From Clostridium_AD sp050717635 (GTDB lineage: Bacteria; Bacillota; Clostridia; Clostridiales; Clostridiaceae), in the NCBI RefSeq assembly GCF_050717635.1, contig NZ_JBOITO010000013.1:248001-312000 (forward strand): a stretch of 64,000 bases of DNA. Reading direction: 5' to 3'. The translations under genes and the position numbers were made by a program. The notes under the pieces are model-generated. The model worked only from the letters and a program-made list of their open reading frames with translations, did not search any database and was not told the origin of the DNA. Numbering within the stretch: the first letter of the stretch is position 1; every line of letters begins with the position of its first letter. Positions 34,598 to 43,625 of the stretch are shown here, piece by piece.

Positions 34598-36241
34598 ATG
34601 GGAATGTTTTGTTATCAATGTCAAGAAGCTTCAAAGGGCACAGGTTGTACAGTAAGAGGAGTTTGTGGTAAAACAGATGATGTAGCTAATATGCAGGATT
34701 TATTAATTTATGTTCTAAAAGGCATATCAATTTATAGTACAAAAGCAAGGGAACTTGGGATAGAAAATGAAGAAGTAAATAAATTTGTTGTAAATGGTTT
34801 ATTTATGACGATAACAAATGCAAATTTTGATAAAGCTAGATTTGTAGATACAATAACAAAGGGATTAGAATTACGTGAAGTAATTAAAGCTCAGCTAGTA
34901 AAAGCAGGTGGCGTTATAGATGAAAATTTACCAGAATGTGCATCATGGACAGGTACTTCAGAAGAATTTGAAAGTAAATCCATAAATGTGGGAGTTCTTA
35001 AAACAGAAAATGAAGATGTAAGATCATTAAGAGAACTAGTAATTTACGGTATTAAAGGAATGGCAGCTTATGTTGAACATGCATATGTATTAGAGTATGA
35101 AAACAAGGACCTGTATGCATTTATGCAAAAGGGCCTAGAACAAACCACTAATGACAAGCTAACTGTGGATGAATTAGTTGCACTAGTACTTGAGTGCGGT
35201 AAATATGGAGTAGATGCTATGGCACTATTAGATGAAGCTAACACTACTACTTATGGTAATCCAGAGATTACAAAGGTTAATATTGGAGTTCGAAACAACC
35301 CAGGTATATTAATTAGTGGACATGATTTAAAGGATATGGAAGAGCTATTAAAGCAGACAGAAGGCACTGGAGTAGATGTATATACTCACAGCGAAATGTT
35401 ACCTGCAAACTATTATCCAGCTTTTAAGAAATATGATCACCTTGTAGGTAATTATGGAAATGCATGGTGGAAGCAAAATTCAGAGTTTGAAAGCTTTAAT
35501 GGGCCTATACTAATGACAACAAATTGTATCACTCCTCCGAAGGCTTCTTATAAAGAGAGAGTTTATACTACAGGAGCATCTGGATTTTACGGTCTTAAAC
35601 ACATAGCAGATAGAAAAGATGGAATGACAAAAGATTTTTCAGAAATAATTGAGCATGCTAAAAAATGTAGTGCACCAATTGAAATTGAAAGAGGAGAAAT
35701 AGTTGGAGGCTTTGCTCATAACCAAGTAATAGCACTTGCTGACAAAGTTGTAGAGGCTGTAAAAACAGGAGCAATCAAAAGATTCTTTGTAATGGCTGGG
35801 TGTGATGGAAGAATGAAAGGCCGTGAATACTATACGCAGTTTGCAAAGGAATTACCAAATGATACAGTTATTTTAACAGCAGGTTGTGCAAAATATAGAT
35901 ACAATAAATTAGAACTTGGAGATATCGGTGGAATTCCTAGAGTTCTAGATGCAGGACAATGTAATGATTCATATTCATTAGTAGTTATTGCAATGAAACT
36001 TCAAGAAGTGTTCGGTCTTTCTGACATTAATGAATTACCAATAACATATAATATCGCATGGTATGAGCAAAAAGCTGTAATAGTACTATTAGCGTTATTA
36101 CACCTCGGTGTTAAGGATATTCACTTAGGACCAACATTACCAGCATTTTTATCCCCAAATGTGGTTAACGTATTAGTTAAAAACTTTGGAATAGCTGGGA
36201 TTGGAACTGTAGAAGAAGATATAAAAATGTTTATGGATTAA
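34598..36241 (+). CDS. hcp: Hydroxylamine reductase / hybrid cluster protein
   Basis: 547 residues, the usual class II length. The N-terminal cysteines C5, C8, C17 and C23 ('MFCYQCQEASKGTGC', 'RGVCG') hold the cubane cluster. The hybrid cluster ligands lie in 'TTNCITPP', 'AGCDGR', 'LTAGCAKYR' and 'DAGQCNDSYS'. The protein reduces hydroxylamine and probably nitric oxide in anaerobes and protects against nitrosative stress. AGGAGG precedes the ATG. It is controlled by a likely palindromic operator (34472-34487). Confidence 0.97.
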   Translation: MGMFCYQCQEASKGTGCTVRGVCGKTDDVANMQDLLIYVLKGISIYSTKARELGIENEEVNKFVVNGLFMTITNANFDKARFVDTITKGLELREVIKAQLVKAGGVIDENLPECASWTGTSEEFESKSINVGVLKTENEDVRSLRELVIYGIKGMAAYVEHAYVLEYENKDLYAFMQKGLEQTTNDKLTVDELVALVLECGKYGVDAMALLDEANTTTYGNPEITKVNIGVRNNPGILISGHDLKDMEELLKQTEGTGVDVYTHSEMLPANYYPAFKKYDHLVGNYGNAWWKQNSEFESFNGPILMTTNCITPPKASYKERVYTTGASGFYGLKHIADRKDGMTKDFSEIIEHAKKCSAPIEIERGEIVGGFAHNQVIALADKVVEAVKTGAIKRFFVMAGCDGRMKGREYYTQFAKELPNDTVILTAGCAKYRYNKLELGDIGGIPRVLDAGQCNDSYSLVVIAMKLQEVFGLSDINELPITYNIAWYEQKAVIVLLALLHLGVKDIHLGPTLPAFLSPNVVNVLVKNFGIAGIGTVEEDIKMFMD

Positions 36242-36317
36242 AAATTTCAAATAATCACCCTAGTTAATTTTACATAGAAATAATATTTGTGGGTAAAATA
36301 ATTATGAGGTGAGATTG

Positions 36318-36461
36318 ATGGATAAGGAACATTCAAAAGGATCTAATGATATAACTTACGCAAATTTATCAGAAGGAGAAACAAAGAAATTAAAAGAATT
36401 AGAGCAAACTTTTAATAATCAATTTAAGTGTGACTATTATCTTATGGTGATGAAAAAGTGA
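36318..36461 (+). CDS. Small conserved-looking protein, 47 residues, unknown
   Basis: ATG at 36318 follows GAGGTGA (36305-36311) by 6 nt and opens a 47-codon frame starting MDKEHSKGSNDITYANLSEG. It is polar, with a helical middle (TKKLKELEQTFNNQF) and the ending CDYYLMVMKK. A strong terminator follows immediately, which supports a real gene. No family is recognised. Confidence 0.55.
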   Translation: MDKEHSKGSNDITYANLSEGETKKLKELEQTFNNQFKCDYYLMVMKK

Positions 36462-36463
36462 TT

Positions 36464-36497
36464 AAATAAAACCCTGATAAATATCAGGGTTTTATTT
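36464..36497 (+). terminator. Intrinsic terminator, 16-bp stem
   Basis: AAATAAAACCCTGATA pairs perfectly with TATCAGGGTTTTATTT. It ends the 47-codon gene and probably the hcp transcript. Confidence 0.88.
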
Positions 36498-36690
36498 ATA
36501 TTATAGAAATTTATAACAAAGTAAGTATTAATATCTAAATTATTAAAGAATTATTTTGAAAAACTCTTGAATAATTTACAAATGTATCTTAAACTGTAAG
36601 AGCGATAATGTTAATATAGGTATTAATTATAAAGTATAAAAAACCTGGTGAACTTATAACTAAATTTAAAAAACAAAGTTAATAATGTTA

Positions 36691-36721
36691 GGTGTGTTAC
36701 TGACTAGCTCAGGCATGAACC
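36691..36721 (+). promoter_or_regulatory. Ribonucleic antiterminator (RAT), GlcT/LicT-type target
   Basis: The 31-nt segment folds as expected for BglG-family RNA targets: outer GGT/ACC, internal loops GTGTTA and GCATGA, inner stem CTGA/TCAG with loop CTAGC. The GTGTTACTGA...TCAGGCATGA pattern is closest to GlcT-type RATs. Its 3' half is shared with the following terminator stem, so the two structures exclude each other. The antiterminator protein is not encoded in this window. Confidence 0.8.
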
Positions 36722-36764
36722 ATATAAAGTGATGTTAAAGCACCTTATTAGTTCGTGTTTTTTG
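36712..36764 (+). terminator. Attenuator terminator overlapping the RAT
   Basis: CATGAAC (36714-36720) pairs with GTTCGTG (36751-36757), extended by AAAGTG/CACCTT inside, and is followed by T6 GT4. It would stop transcription before crr-ptsH-ptsI unless an antiterminator protein holds the RAT. Confidence 0.75.
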
Positions 36765-36797
36765 TTTTAAGGATCTTTTTAAAAGAAGTTTTTAACT

Positions 36798-36867
36798 TTG
36801 ACACTCTAGTGGATTATGCTACAACATGCCACTTGCCAGGTGGTTTCCCAATTTTATTGGGGTGGCA
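36798..36867 (+). promoter_or_regulatory. Second structured leader segment before crr
   Basis: Below the attenuator, AGTGG (36808-36812) can pair with CCACT (36829-36833), and TGCCA...TCCCAAT pairs with ATTGGGG-TGGCA (36834-36867), ending 10 nt before the ribosome site. A TTGACA at 36798-36803 with TACAAC 16 nt further could be a weak internal promoter. Role unknown. Confidence 0.35.
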
Positions 36868-36892
36868 CCAGAAATAGAGGAGGATGATGAAT

Positions 36893-37384
36893 GTGTTTGG
36901 TTTATTTAGTAAAAATAAGCAAGATAAGGGTATAAGCTTAAAATCTCCAGTTGTGGGGAGATGTTTTGATATATCGGAAATACCAGATGAAGTATTCTCT
37001 ACAAAAATGTTAGGTAATGGAATAGGATTTGAATCTACAGATGGAATATTATATTCACCAGCTGATGGTGAAATTGTTCAAGTATTCCCTACAAAACATG
37101 CTGTGATTTTAAGGACCAAAGACGGAATAGAAATGCTACTTCACATTGGTGTTGATACAGTCGAGATGAAAGGTGAGGGCTTTGAAACATTTGTTAAAAA
37201 GGCACAAAAAGTAAAGGCTGGAGATAAATTAGTATCTTTTGACAATGACTTAATTAAAGCTAAAGCTAAATCTAACTTAAGTGCATTAATTCTTACAGAT
37301 AGCGATAGTATGGAGTCTGTAGAATTTAATTTAGGGGATGTAGATAAAGCTAATGATGTAGTAATAATAAAACTAAAGAAATAG
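36893..37384 (+). CDS. crr: PTS glucose-type EIIA component
   Basis: 163 residues from the GTG at 36893, which lies 9 nt after AGGAGG (36878-36883); ATGs at 36884 and 36887 are in frame but too close to it. The start MFGLFSKNK is typical of EIIA-Glc. The active-site pair is His69 and His84 ('LLHIGVDTVEMKG'), with His84 the expected phosphate acceptor from HPr. It passes phosphate to glucose-type EIIB domains encoded elsewhere. First gene of crr-ptsH-ptsI, under a RAT/terminator leader. Confidence 0.9.
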   Translation: MFGLFSKNKQDKGISLKSPVVGRCFDISEIPDEVFSTKMLGNGIGFESTDGILYSPADGEIVQVFPTKHAVILRTKDGIEMLLHIGVDTVEMKGEGFETFVKKAQKVKAGDKLVSFDNDLIKAKAKSNLSALILTDSDSMESVEFNLGDVDKANDVVIIKLKK

Positions 37385-37397
37385 GAGTGATTATATT

Positions 37398-37655
37398 ATG
37401 ATACAAAAAAAAGCAATAGTTAAAAGTGAAACCGGAATACACGCTAGACCAGCATTATTGGTAGTTAAAGAGGCTTCTAAGTTTAAATCAGAAGTTCTTA
37501 TAGTAAAAGATGGAAATGAATACAATTCAAAAAGTATAGTTTCTATAATGTCTATGGGGGCTGTTAAAGACGATGAAATAACAATAAAGGCTACTGGTGC
37601 TGATGAAGAAGCTGCAGCAGTTGCTATGGTAAAACTTATTGAACAAGGGCTTTAA
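37398..37655 (+). CDS. ptsH: PTS phosphocarrier protein HPr
   Basis: 85 residues. 'ETGIHARPA' puts the phosphorylated histidine at 15, and 'NSKSIVSIMSMG' gives Ser46, the HPr-kinase site used in Firmicute catabolite control. It carries phosphate from enzyme I to EIIA proteins. It follows crr by 13 nt and precedes ptsI by 52 nt in the same operon. Confidence 0.97.
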   Translation: MIQKKAIVKSETGIHARPALLVVKEASKFKSEVLIVKDGNEYNSKSIVSIMSMGAVKDDEITIKATGADEEAAAVAMVKLIEQGL

Positions 37656-37707
37656 AAGAAGTTAATAATTATTTTCTTAAAAAGAAGGGTTACTAGGAGG
37701 TTTCAGT

Positions 37708-39417
37708 ATGTTAAAAGCAATAGGTGCGTCTTTTGGAATTGCTATAGGTACAGCTTTAGTTATTAAAGAAGAATCCGTAGAAATAAAAAGTTGTAAGGTT
37801 GACGATATAGAGTTTGAGCTAAGTAGATTTAATAATGCTCTGCAAGAAGCAATAACTCAGCTAGAAAAAATAACCGAAGATATAAAAGAAAACCTAGGAA
37901 GCGAGAAAGCAGAGATATTTGAAGCACATTTAATGATGCTTTCTGATCCAGAATTCATAGGTGCTATTCAAAATAAAATTACTGAAGAAAAATTTAATGC
38001 TGAATATTCGCTACAAACAGTAAGGGATGAAACTGCAGCTATATTTGAAGCCATGGAAAATAAATATATGACTGAGAGGGCAGCGGATATAAAAGATGTA
38101 AGTAAAAGAGTATTAAATATATTACTAGGAATAAAAGTAGCTTCAATTGCTGAAATACAGGAAGAGTGTATAATAATTGCCAAGGATCTTACACCATCAG
38201 ATACAGCACAGATTAATAAATCTAAAGTTTTGGGTTTTATAACTGAAATAGGAGGAAAAACTTCTCACACTGCTATTATTGCTCGTTCTTTAGAATTACC
38301 TGCAGTTGTAGGAGCAGGTAGTGGTTTGCAGAAAATCAAAGATGGGGATTTAATTATTTTAGATGGAGAACAGGGGATAGTTATTGTAAATCCAGATGAG
38401 AAAGCTTTAAATGAGTACAAAGCTAAAAGAGAAGAATTTATTGAATTAAAAAGTCAATTACTTAAATATGTTTCAATGGAATCTACTACTTTAGATGGTA
38501 AAACAGTAGAGCTTGCAGCAAATATAGGATCTGTGGAAGACGTAGAAAATGTTTTGAAAAATGGTGCAGAAGCTATAGGATTATTCAGAACAGAGTTTTT
38601 ATATATGTCTAAAGATGCACTTCCGACTGAAGAAGAACAATTTGATACATATAAGTCAGTACTTGAAAAAATGGGTGAAAAACCAGTTATTATAAGAACC
38701 TTAGATATTGGTGGAGATAAGAAGTTGAACTATCTACCATTGGATGAAGAAATGAATCCTTTCCTAGGTTACAGGGCTATAAGAATATGCCTGGATAGAA
38801 CCGACATATTTATAACACAATTAAGAGCCTTATTAAGGGCTTCTAAATTTGGAACACTTAAAATTATGTTTCCTATGATATCAAGTCTACAAGAACTTAA
38901 AATGGCTAAAAAGATATTACAGGATTGTAAAGATGAGCTTAAAGCAGAGAACGTAGCATTCGATGATAACGTCCAAGTGGGCATTATGATAGAAATACCT
39001 TCAGCGGCAGTAATGTCAGATGTGTTAGCTAAAGAAGTGGATTTCTTTAGTATAGGTACAAATGATTTAATTCAGTATACATTAGCTGTGGATAGAATGA
39101 ATGAAAAAATAGCATATTTATATGATTTCTATCATCCAGGAGTTTTAAGACTTATTAAAACTGTAATAGATAATGGACATAAGGCAGGGATAATGGTAGG
39201 TATGTGTGGAGAAATGGCAGGAATTACAGAACTCATTCCAGTACTACTTGGGTTTGGTTTAGATGAATTCAGTATGAGCGCTTCTTCAATACTAAGAGCA
39301 CGTAGAACTGTTACAGAGGCGAATTATGAAGAGTGCATAAAACTATCAAAGCCAGTATTATCTTTTGGAGATTCAGACAAAATAAAAGAATTTTTAAAGG
39401 TTGATATTAAAGCATAA
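37708..39417 (+). CDS. ptsI: PTS enzyme I (phosphoenolpyruvate-protein phosphotransferase)
   Basis: 569 residues, near the usual 570-575. The catalytic histidine is 187 in 'GGKTSHTAIIARS'. The PEP-binding C-terminal barrel has 'GLFRTEFLYM', 'RTLDIGGDKKLNYL' and 'FFSIGTNDLIQYTLAVDRMN', plus the conserved cysteine block 'MCGEMAG'. It starts the phosphate relay of all PTS sugars. AGGAGG precedes the ATG. Last gene of the operon, followed by a terminator. Confidence 0.97.
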   Translation: MLKAIGASFGIAIGTALVIKEESVEIKSCKVDDIEFELSRFNNALQEAITQLEKITEDIKENLGSEKAEIFEAHLMMLSDPEFIGAIQNKITEEKFNAEYSLQTVRDETAAIFEAMENKYMTERAADIKDVSKRVLNILLGIKVASIAEIQEECIIIAKDLTPSDTAQINKSKVLGFITEIGGKTSHTAIIARSLELPAVVGAGSGLQKIKDGDLIILDGEQGIVIVNPDEKALNEYKAKREEFIELKSQLLKYVSMESTTLDGKTVELAANIGSVEDVENVLKNGAEAIGLFRTEFLYMSKDALPTEEEQFDTYKSVLEKMGEKPVIIRTLDIGGDKKLNYLPLDEEMNPFLGYRAIRICLDRTDIFITQLRALLRASKFGTLKIMFPMISSLQELKMAKKILQDCKDELKAENVAFDDNVQVGIMIEIPSAAVMSDVLAKEVDFFSIGTNDLIQYTLAVDRMNEKIAYLYDFYHPGVLRLIKTVIDNGHKAGIMVGMCGEMAGITELIPVLLGFGLDEFSMSASSILRARRTVTEANYEECIKLSKPVLSFGDSDKIKEFLKVDIKA

Positions 39418-39442
39418 GATAATATTAACTAAATATTATAAT

Positions 39443-39484
39443 AAAAAGTAACCTATTCTTAAATTGTGGATAGGTTGCTTTTTT
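39443..39484 (+). terminator. Intrinsic terminator of the crr-ptsHI operon
   Basis: AAGTAACCTATTC pairs with GGATAGGTTGCTT (two non-canonical positions), followed by a T-run. Confidence 0.82.
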
Positions 39485-39548
39485 GTGCTAAAATTATATA
39501 TAATATATTAGTAATATAAAATTTGATTTAGATAAAGGATGAGATGAT

Positions 39549-40757
39549 ATGGTAGAAATAAAGGAGAAACTTATATTTCATATAGATGTTAATTCTGCAT
39601 TCCTGTCTTGGAGCGCTGTAGATAAACTTTTGAAGGGCCAGGTCATCGATCTAAGAGATATAGCATCTGTAATAGGAGGAGACGAAGAGTCAAGGCGTGG
39701 GGTAGTTTTAGCGAAATCTATGACAGCGAAAAAAGCTGGAATAGTAACAGGAGAAAGCTTATTTACTGCAAGGAAAAAATGCGCCAACCTTGTAGTGGTA
39801 GCGCCTGACTTTAATTTGTATGAAAGTTGTAGTAGAGCTATGCAAGAAATTTTTACAGATTATACACCATATGTGGAGAAATTTTCTATAGATGAGTGTT
39901 TTTTAGATATGACAAGCTATAATACATCAAAAGAAGCTGCGCAGTGGATAGCTGAGGATATTAAAAATAGGATAAGTACAGAACTAGGATTTACGGTGAA
40001 TATTGGGATTTCAGATGTTAAGCTTTTAGCTAAGATGGCTTCAGATTTTGAAAAGCCCGATAAAATACATACACTTTTTAAAAATGAAATCCAAAAAAAA
40101 TTATGGCAATTGAATGTTTCAGAGCTTTTCATGGTTGGCAAGAAAACTGTTCCTAGGCTTAATAATTTGAATATATTTACTATAGGTGATTTAGCAAGGT
40201 ACGATGTGGAAATATTAAAATATCACTTTAAAAGTAGCGGACGTGTCATGTGGCAATACGCCAATGGTATAGATAGCTCAGAAGTGAAATGGAACAAATA
40301 TGAGCTGAAGGGAATAAGCAATTCCACTACATTAAGTGAGGATATTGAAAGCAAAAATGAGGCTTATATAGTACTATTATCATTGGTAGATCATACATCT
40401 ACAAGGCTAAGGGATATAAAGAAATGCTGTTACTGTATTTCTGTAACTATAAAAAATCACGAATTTATTAATTATTCAGCCAGTAAGACTTTAAAAAATG
40501 CCACTGATTCTACAGAAGAAATATTAAAAACAGTAAAAAATATCTTTGATGTATTATGGAAAGGTGAGCCCATAAGATTACTAGGCGTTTCGTTAAATAA
40601 TTTGTGCATGGATAATTTTAAACAAATATCAATTTTTGATATGGATAACGGTAATTATGAAAAGCAAAGAGATTTAGACAAAACTATGGATAGTCTAAGA
40701 GGAAGGTATGGTAAAAATATAATTATGAAATCAGTATTTCTAAAAAAAAATAACTAG
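39549..40757 (+). CDS. Y-family DNA polymerase (DinB/Pol IV-like)
   Basis: 402 residues. 'LIFHIDVNSAFLSWSAVDKL' (first part) has the catalytic aspartate and Y-family steric-gate region, and 'KFSIDECFLDMT' carries the second acidic pair. The fingers/palm, thumb and little-finger domains all fit in this length. Such enzymes copy damaged DNA with low fidelity. No clear clamp-binding motif is seen at the C-terminus 'KNIIMKSVFLKKNN'. Single gene; the stop codon lies inside a bidirectional terminator stem. Confidence 0.9.
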   Translation: MVEIKEKLIFHIDVNSAFLSWSAVDKLLKGQVIDLRDIASVIGGDEESRRGVVLAKSMTAKKAGIVTGESLFTARKKCANLVVVAPDFNLYESCSRAMQEIFTDYTPYVEKFSIDECFLDMTSYNTSKEAAQWIAEDIKNRISTELGFTVNIGISDVKLLAKMASDFEKPDKIHTLFKNEIQKKLWQLNVSELFMVGKKTVPRLNNLNIFTIGDLARYDVEILKYHFKSSGRVMWQYANGIDSSEVKWNKYELKGISNSTTLSEDIESKNEAYIVLLSLVDHTSTRLRDIKKCCYCISVTIKNHEFINYSASKTLKNATDSTEEILKTVKNIFDVLWKGEPIRLLGVSLNNLCMDNFKQISIFDMDNGNYEKQRDLDKTMDSLRGRYGKNIIMKSVFLKKNN

Positions 40758-40776
40758 CAATTTTGCTAGTTATTTT
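40749..40776. terminator. Bidirectional terminator
   Basis: AATAACTAGCAA pairs perfectly with TTGCTAGTTATT around TT. The polymerase stop TAG is in the left arm. T-rich tails follow on both strands, so it also serves the convergent gene at 40794. Confidence 0.85.
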
Positions 40777-40793
40777 ATGTAAAAACTTTAAAT

Positions 40794-41129
40794 TTATAGT
40801 TTTTCATACACGCAAAAGTCATCTTTTAATGAAGTTATTACATATGCCTTATGATTATCTCCAGCAGTTTTTACATACTCTTCAACAATTAAACTATAAT
40901 CAATTTCCTTGTTTCTGAAAAATAAACTTTTATCAGTGATTATCTTTTCATTTAATGTTTCATCAGCGCCATCGTAAATATCATTCTTATTTCTAGCGCA
41001 ATAAGTTGTAAGTGTATTACCATCTGCTTCTACGGACCAATAATAAGTGTCTCTTGTGTTTAGAATAAGAACATTTGATATAATATTCTCAGGCACACCT
41101 AGTTTACGTAAGAAAGTTCTTTGTTCCAT
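40794..41129 (-). CDS. Hypothetical soluble protein, 111 residues
   Basis: No signal peptide or membrane helix. It begins MEQRTFLRKLGVPENIISNV and has an acidic, mixed alpha/beta composition; no motif is recognised. ATG at 41129 with GGGGGAAAAAA upstream. It shares a terminator with the convergent polymerase gene. Codon use matches the neighbours. The real-gene call rests on the ribosome site, length and lack of a competing frame. Confidence 0.65.
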   Translation of the reverse strand: MEQRTFLRKLGVPENIISNVLILNTRDTYYWSVEADGNTLTTYCARNKNDIYDGADETLNEKIITDKSLFFRNKEIDYSLIVEEYVKTAGDNHKAYVITSLKDDFCVYEKL

Positions 41130-41325
41130 AATTTTTTTCCCCCTCGAAAATTTTATAGTATATGTTAATATATTAACAGAATATCAATAGGAAAATCAAC
41201 CTCTATGAGGTTAATTTACAAAAAGTTATAAAAATAACCAAATTTGCTGCTAAGTATTGTTCTATATTATAATAAAGCAATGTAAACTAGGTAAGAAGTA
41301 CTATTTTTATGGAGGCCTAAGAATC

Positions 41326-42189
41326 ATGGACAATAGAGCGCTGATACCATTATATTTTAATGAGAATATGATAAATAATTTATATACTATTGTGATAGAG
41401 GAGTTTGCAGAAATTAAAAGTGAAAGTGTTAGAAAGATGTTGACAGTTACTACCAATACGCCCTTATACGAACTTACTTGTGGTAAAATAAGGCAAGGAG
41501 ATTTAAATGTTCAAGTTCTAAATGAATTTTCATCTCAAAGAATCGAAGAAAGAGTTTCAATTGTAATAACAATACTATCCAGATTAAAAAATATACTTAA
41601 TAATCAAAGTATGTTGAAGATTATAAATAATGAGAATGATGTAAAGAATATAAAAGAATTTGATTTTGTACAGTTTACTATTAAATTATATAAAAATCCA
41701 GTTATTGAATATATAGAAGATATAATTAGGATTATGGAAATGCAGTTAGCCTTTTCACCTGCAAATGGAGAGAAGGGTAATGGAAGTGAAGAAGATATAG
41801 TTAAGAGACAAGTTATGAAAATTCTTAAGGATGATATGGGAAATTGTAAAAAAGAAAAATGTATAAAATACATTAGCAGTAGTATAGGTACTAGAAATAC
41901 AAAGGTTATAGTACCCTTAGAAATAAAATATATGGCGGATAATTTAGATTACATTGAAGGTGCAAGTATTACTGTGCTTGGTAAAGTGGTAAGAATTTCA
42001 AAGGAAAATGAAAATAACAGCAATAGTTTGCTTAGTGGCACATACTTCGATTATCTAAATGAGGAGTATTTTCAAGAATTTAAGAATAGATTTTTGAAAA
42101 ATACAAATTTAATTAGAGATTATAAAACAAATGAAATAGAAATTAATGAACCTATCATTGAAATTATACCTATAGCAATGTATATTTAA
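41326..42189 (+). CDS. Uncharacterised protein, possibly DUF6414-like
   Basis: 287 residues from the ATG at 41326, chosen because GGAGG (41311-41315) lies 10 nt upstream; an in-frame ATG at 41257 has no ribosome site. Soluble, no signal peptide. The N-terminal 'ALIPLYFNENMINNLYTIVI' and a beta-rich region 'GASITVLGKVVRISKENENN' recall DUF6414-type proteins, some of which sit near defence genes, but I hold this loosely. It is 23 nt upstream of the CCA transferase gene and probably cotranscribed with it. Confidence 0.6.
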   Translation: MDNRALIPLYFNENMINNLYTIVIEEFAEIKSESVRKMLTVTTNTPLYELTCGKIRQGDLNVQVLNEFSSQRIEERVSIVITILSRLKNILNNQSMLKIINNENDVKNIKEFDFVQFTIKLYKNPVIEYIEDIIRIMEMQLAFSPANGEKGNGSEEDIVKRQVMKILKDDMGNCKKEKCIKYISSSIGTRNTKVIVPLEIKYMADNLDYIEGASITVLGKVVRISKENENNSNSLLSGTYFDYLNEEYFQEFKNRFLKNTNLIRDYKTNEIEINEPIIEIIPIAMYI

Positions 42190-42212
42190 AATTTATATAA
42201 AGGGTGATTATA

Positions 42213-43595
42213 ATGAATAAAAATAGCACAATATCTGAAACATCTATGGTTATACCTAAGGATGTAAAAATAATTTTAGATACTTTAAAAAATAGTGGAT
42301 ATGAGTCCTACATAGTAGGAGGGTGTGTACGCGATTTTATAATGGGGATATCTGTGCCTAAAGACTATGATATAGCTACCAGCGCCCTGCCAGAGGAAAT
42401 TATTAGACTATTCCTAAAGACTATACCTACTGGTATAAAACACGGTACAGTTACTGTTATGATCAGTGGTGAGGGGTATGAGGTTACGACATATAGAATA
42501 GATGGCGAGTATATGGATAATAGAAGACCGGAAGCTGTTACCTTTGTATCAAATTTAAAAGAGGATTTAGCTAGACGTGATTTTACTATAAATGCACTAG
42601 CTTTAAATGCGGAACATGGTGTTATAGATTATTTTGGTGGGTTAGAAGATTTAGAAGAAAAAATAATTAGAGCTGTAGGAGAACCTAATAAAAGGTTTCA
42701 AGAAGATGCACTAAGAATGCTTAGAGCAATTCGTTTTGCAGCAAGGTTAGAGTTTCACATAGAAGAAAAAACACTTGACGCTATAAAAGTAAATTGCAAC
42801 CTTATATTAAATATAAGTGGTGAAAGAATTAGAGATGAACTATGTAAAATGTTAGTATCTAATAATGCTACAAAAGCTTTAAGATTACTTGAGGAAACTA
42901 AGCTATTAGGGCTTATACTACCAGAACTTCAAAAGGCTGTAGGATTTAATCAGCTAAATCCTCACCATGACAAAGATATATTTAAACATACTTTAGCAGT
43001 TGTGGAAAACTGTCCATTTGAGCTTAATTTGAGAGTGGCAGCGTTGCTACATGACATAGGTAAACCAGATTGTTTTACTATTGATGAGGGTGGTGTAGGT
43101 CATTTTTATGGTCATGATAAAAGAGGGGTTATATTGGCCCAGCAAATTTTAAAAAGATTTAAATTCGATAATGATAGTATAGATAAAATTAGCATTTTAG
43201 TAAAGGAACATATGAATGTACTTGAAAAACCAACAACTACTTCTGTAAAACGTCTTATTAATAGAGTGTCTGTGAATTTAATATTTGACCTATTTGTATT
43301 GCAAAGAGCAGATGCATTAGGCTCACGTTCTCCTGAAATTCGTTTAGAACAGATTGATATAATGGAAGAAAAAACAAGGTCTATTTTAGAATCTAAAGTT
43401 CCACTGTCTATAAGTGAACTTGCAGTAAATGGTAGTGATTTAATGGTAGAATTTTCACTTAAGAAAGGGCAAGAAATAGGAAAGATGCTTAAATTTCTTC
43501 TAGAAAAAACATTAGAAAATCCAGAATTAAATAGTAAGGAACAACTTTTAGTTATAATTCATGATGAATATATAAAAAATAAACAATTACACTAA
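42213..43595 (+). CDS. cca: CCA tRNA nucleotidyltransferase
   Basis: 460 residues from the ATG at 42213 (AGGGTGA 5 nt upstream). The nucleotidyltransferase motif is 'YIVGGCVRDFIMGISVPKDY', followed by 'DIATSALPEEI', 'RRDFTINALALN' and the RNA-binding 'RFQEDALRMLRAIRFAARL'. An HD domain follows ('VAALLHDIGKPDCF', about 285-400). It adds or repairs the CCA end of tRNAs. The HD domain may give phosphohydrolase activity, as in the related enterobacterial enzyme. Confidence 0.94.
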   Translation: MNKNSTISETSMVIPKDVKIILDTLKNSGYESYIVGGCVRDFIMGISVPKDYDIATSALPEEIIRLFLKTIPTGIKHGTVTVMISGEGYEVTTYRIDGEYMDNRRPEAVTFVSNLKEDLARRDFTINALALNAEHGVIDYFGGLEDLEEKIIRAVGEPNKRFQEDALRMLRAIRFAARLEFHIEEKTLDAIKVNCNLILNISGERIRDELCKMLVSNNATKALRLLEETKLLGLILPELQKAVGFNQLNPHHDKDIFKHTLAVVENCPFELNLRVAALLHDIGKPDCFTIDEGGVGHFYGHDKRGVILAQQILKRFKFDNDSIDKISILVKEHMNVLEKPTTTSVKRLINRVSVNLIFDLFVLQRADALGSRSPEIRLEQIDIMEEKTRSILESKVPLSISELAVNGSDLMVEFSLKKGQEIGKMLKFLLEKTLENPELNSKEQLLVIIHDEYIKNKQLH

Positions 43596-43619
43596 GTTTA
43601 GTGTGATTGTTTATTTTTT
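43578..43619 (+). terminator. Intrinsic terminator after cca
   Basis: AAATAAACAATTACACTA pairs with TAGTGTGATTGTTTATTT (one G-U pair), followed by a T-run. The cca stop is inside the hairpin. Confidence 0.88.
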
Positions 43620-43625
43620 AATTTA

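Noticed and set aside
36846..36870. GGGGTGGCACC before crr as a T-box antiterminator
   Set aside because: It lacks the ACCGCG core, Stem I and a matching aminoacyl-tRNA or amino-acid gene; a RAT/terminator explains the leader better.
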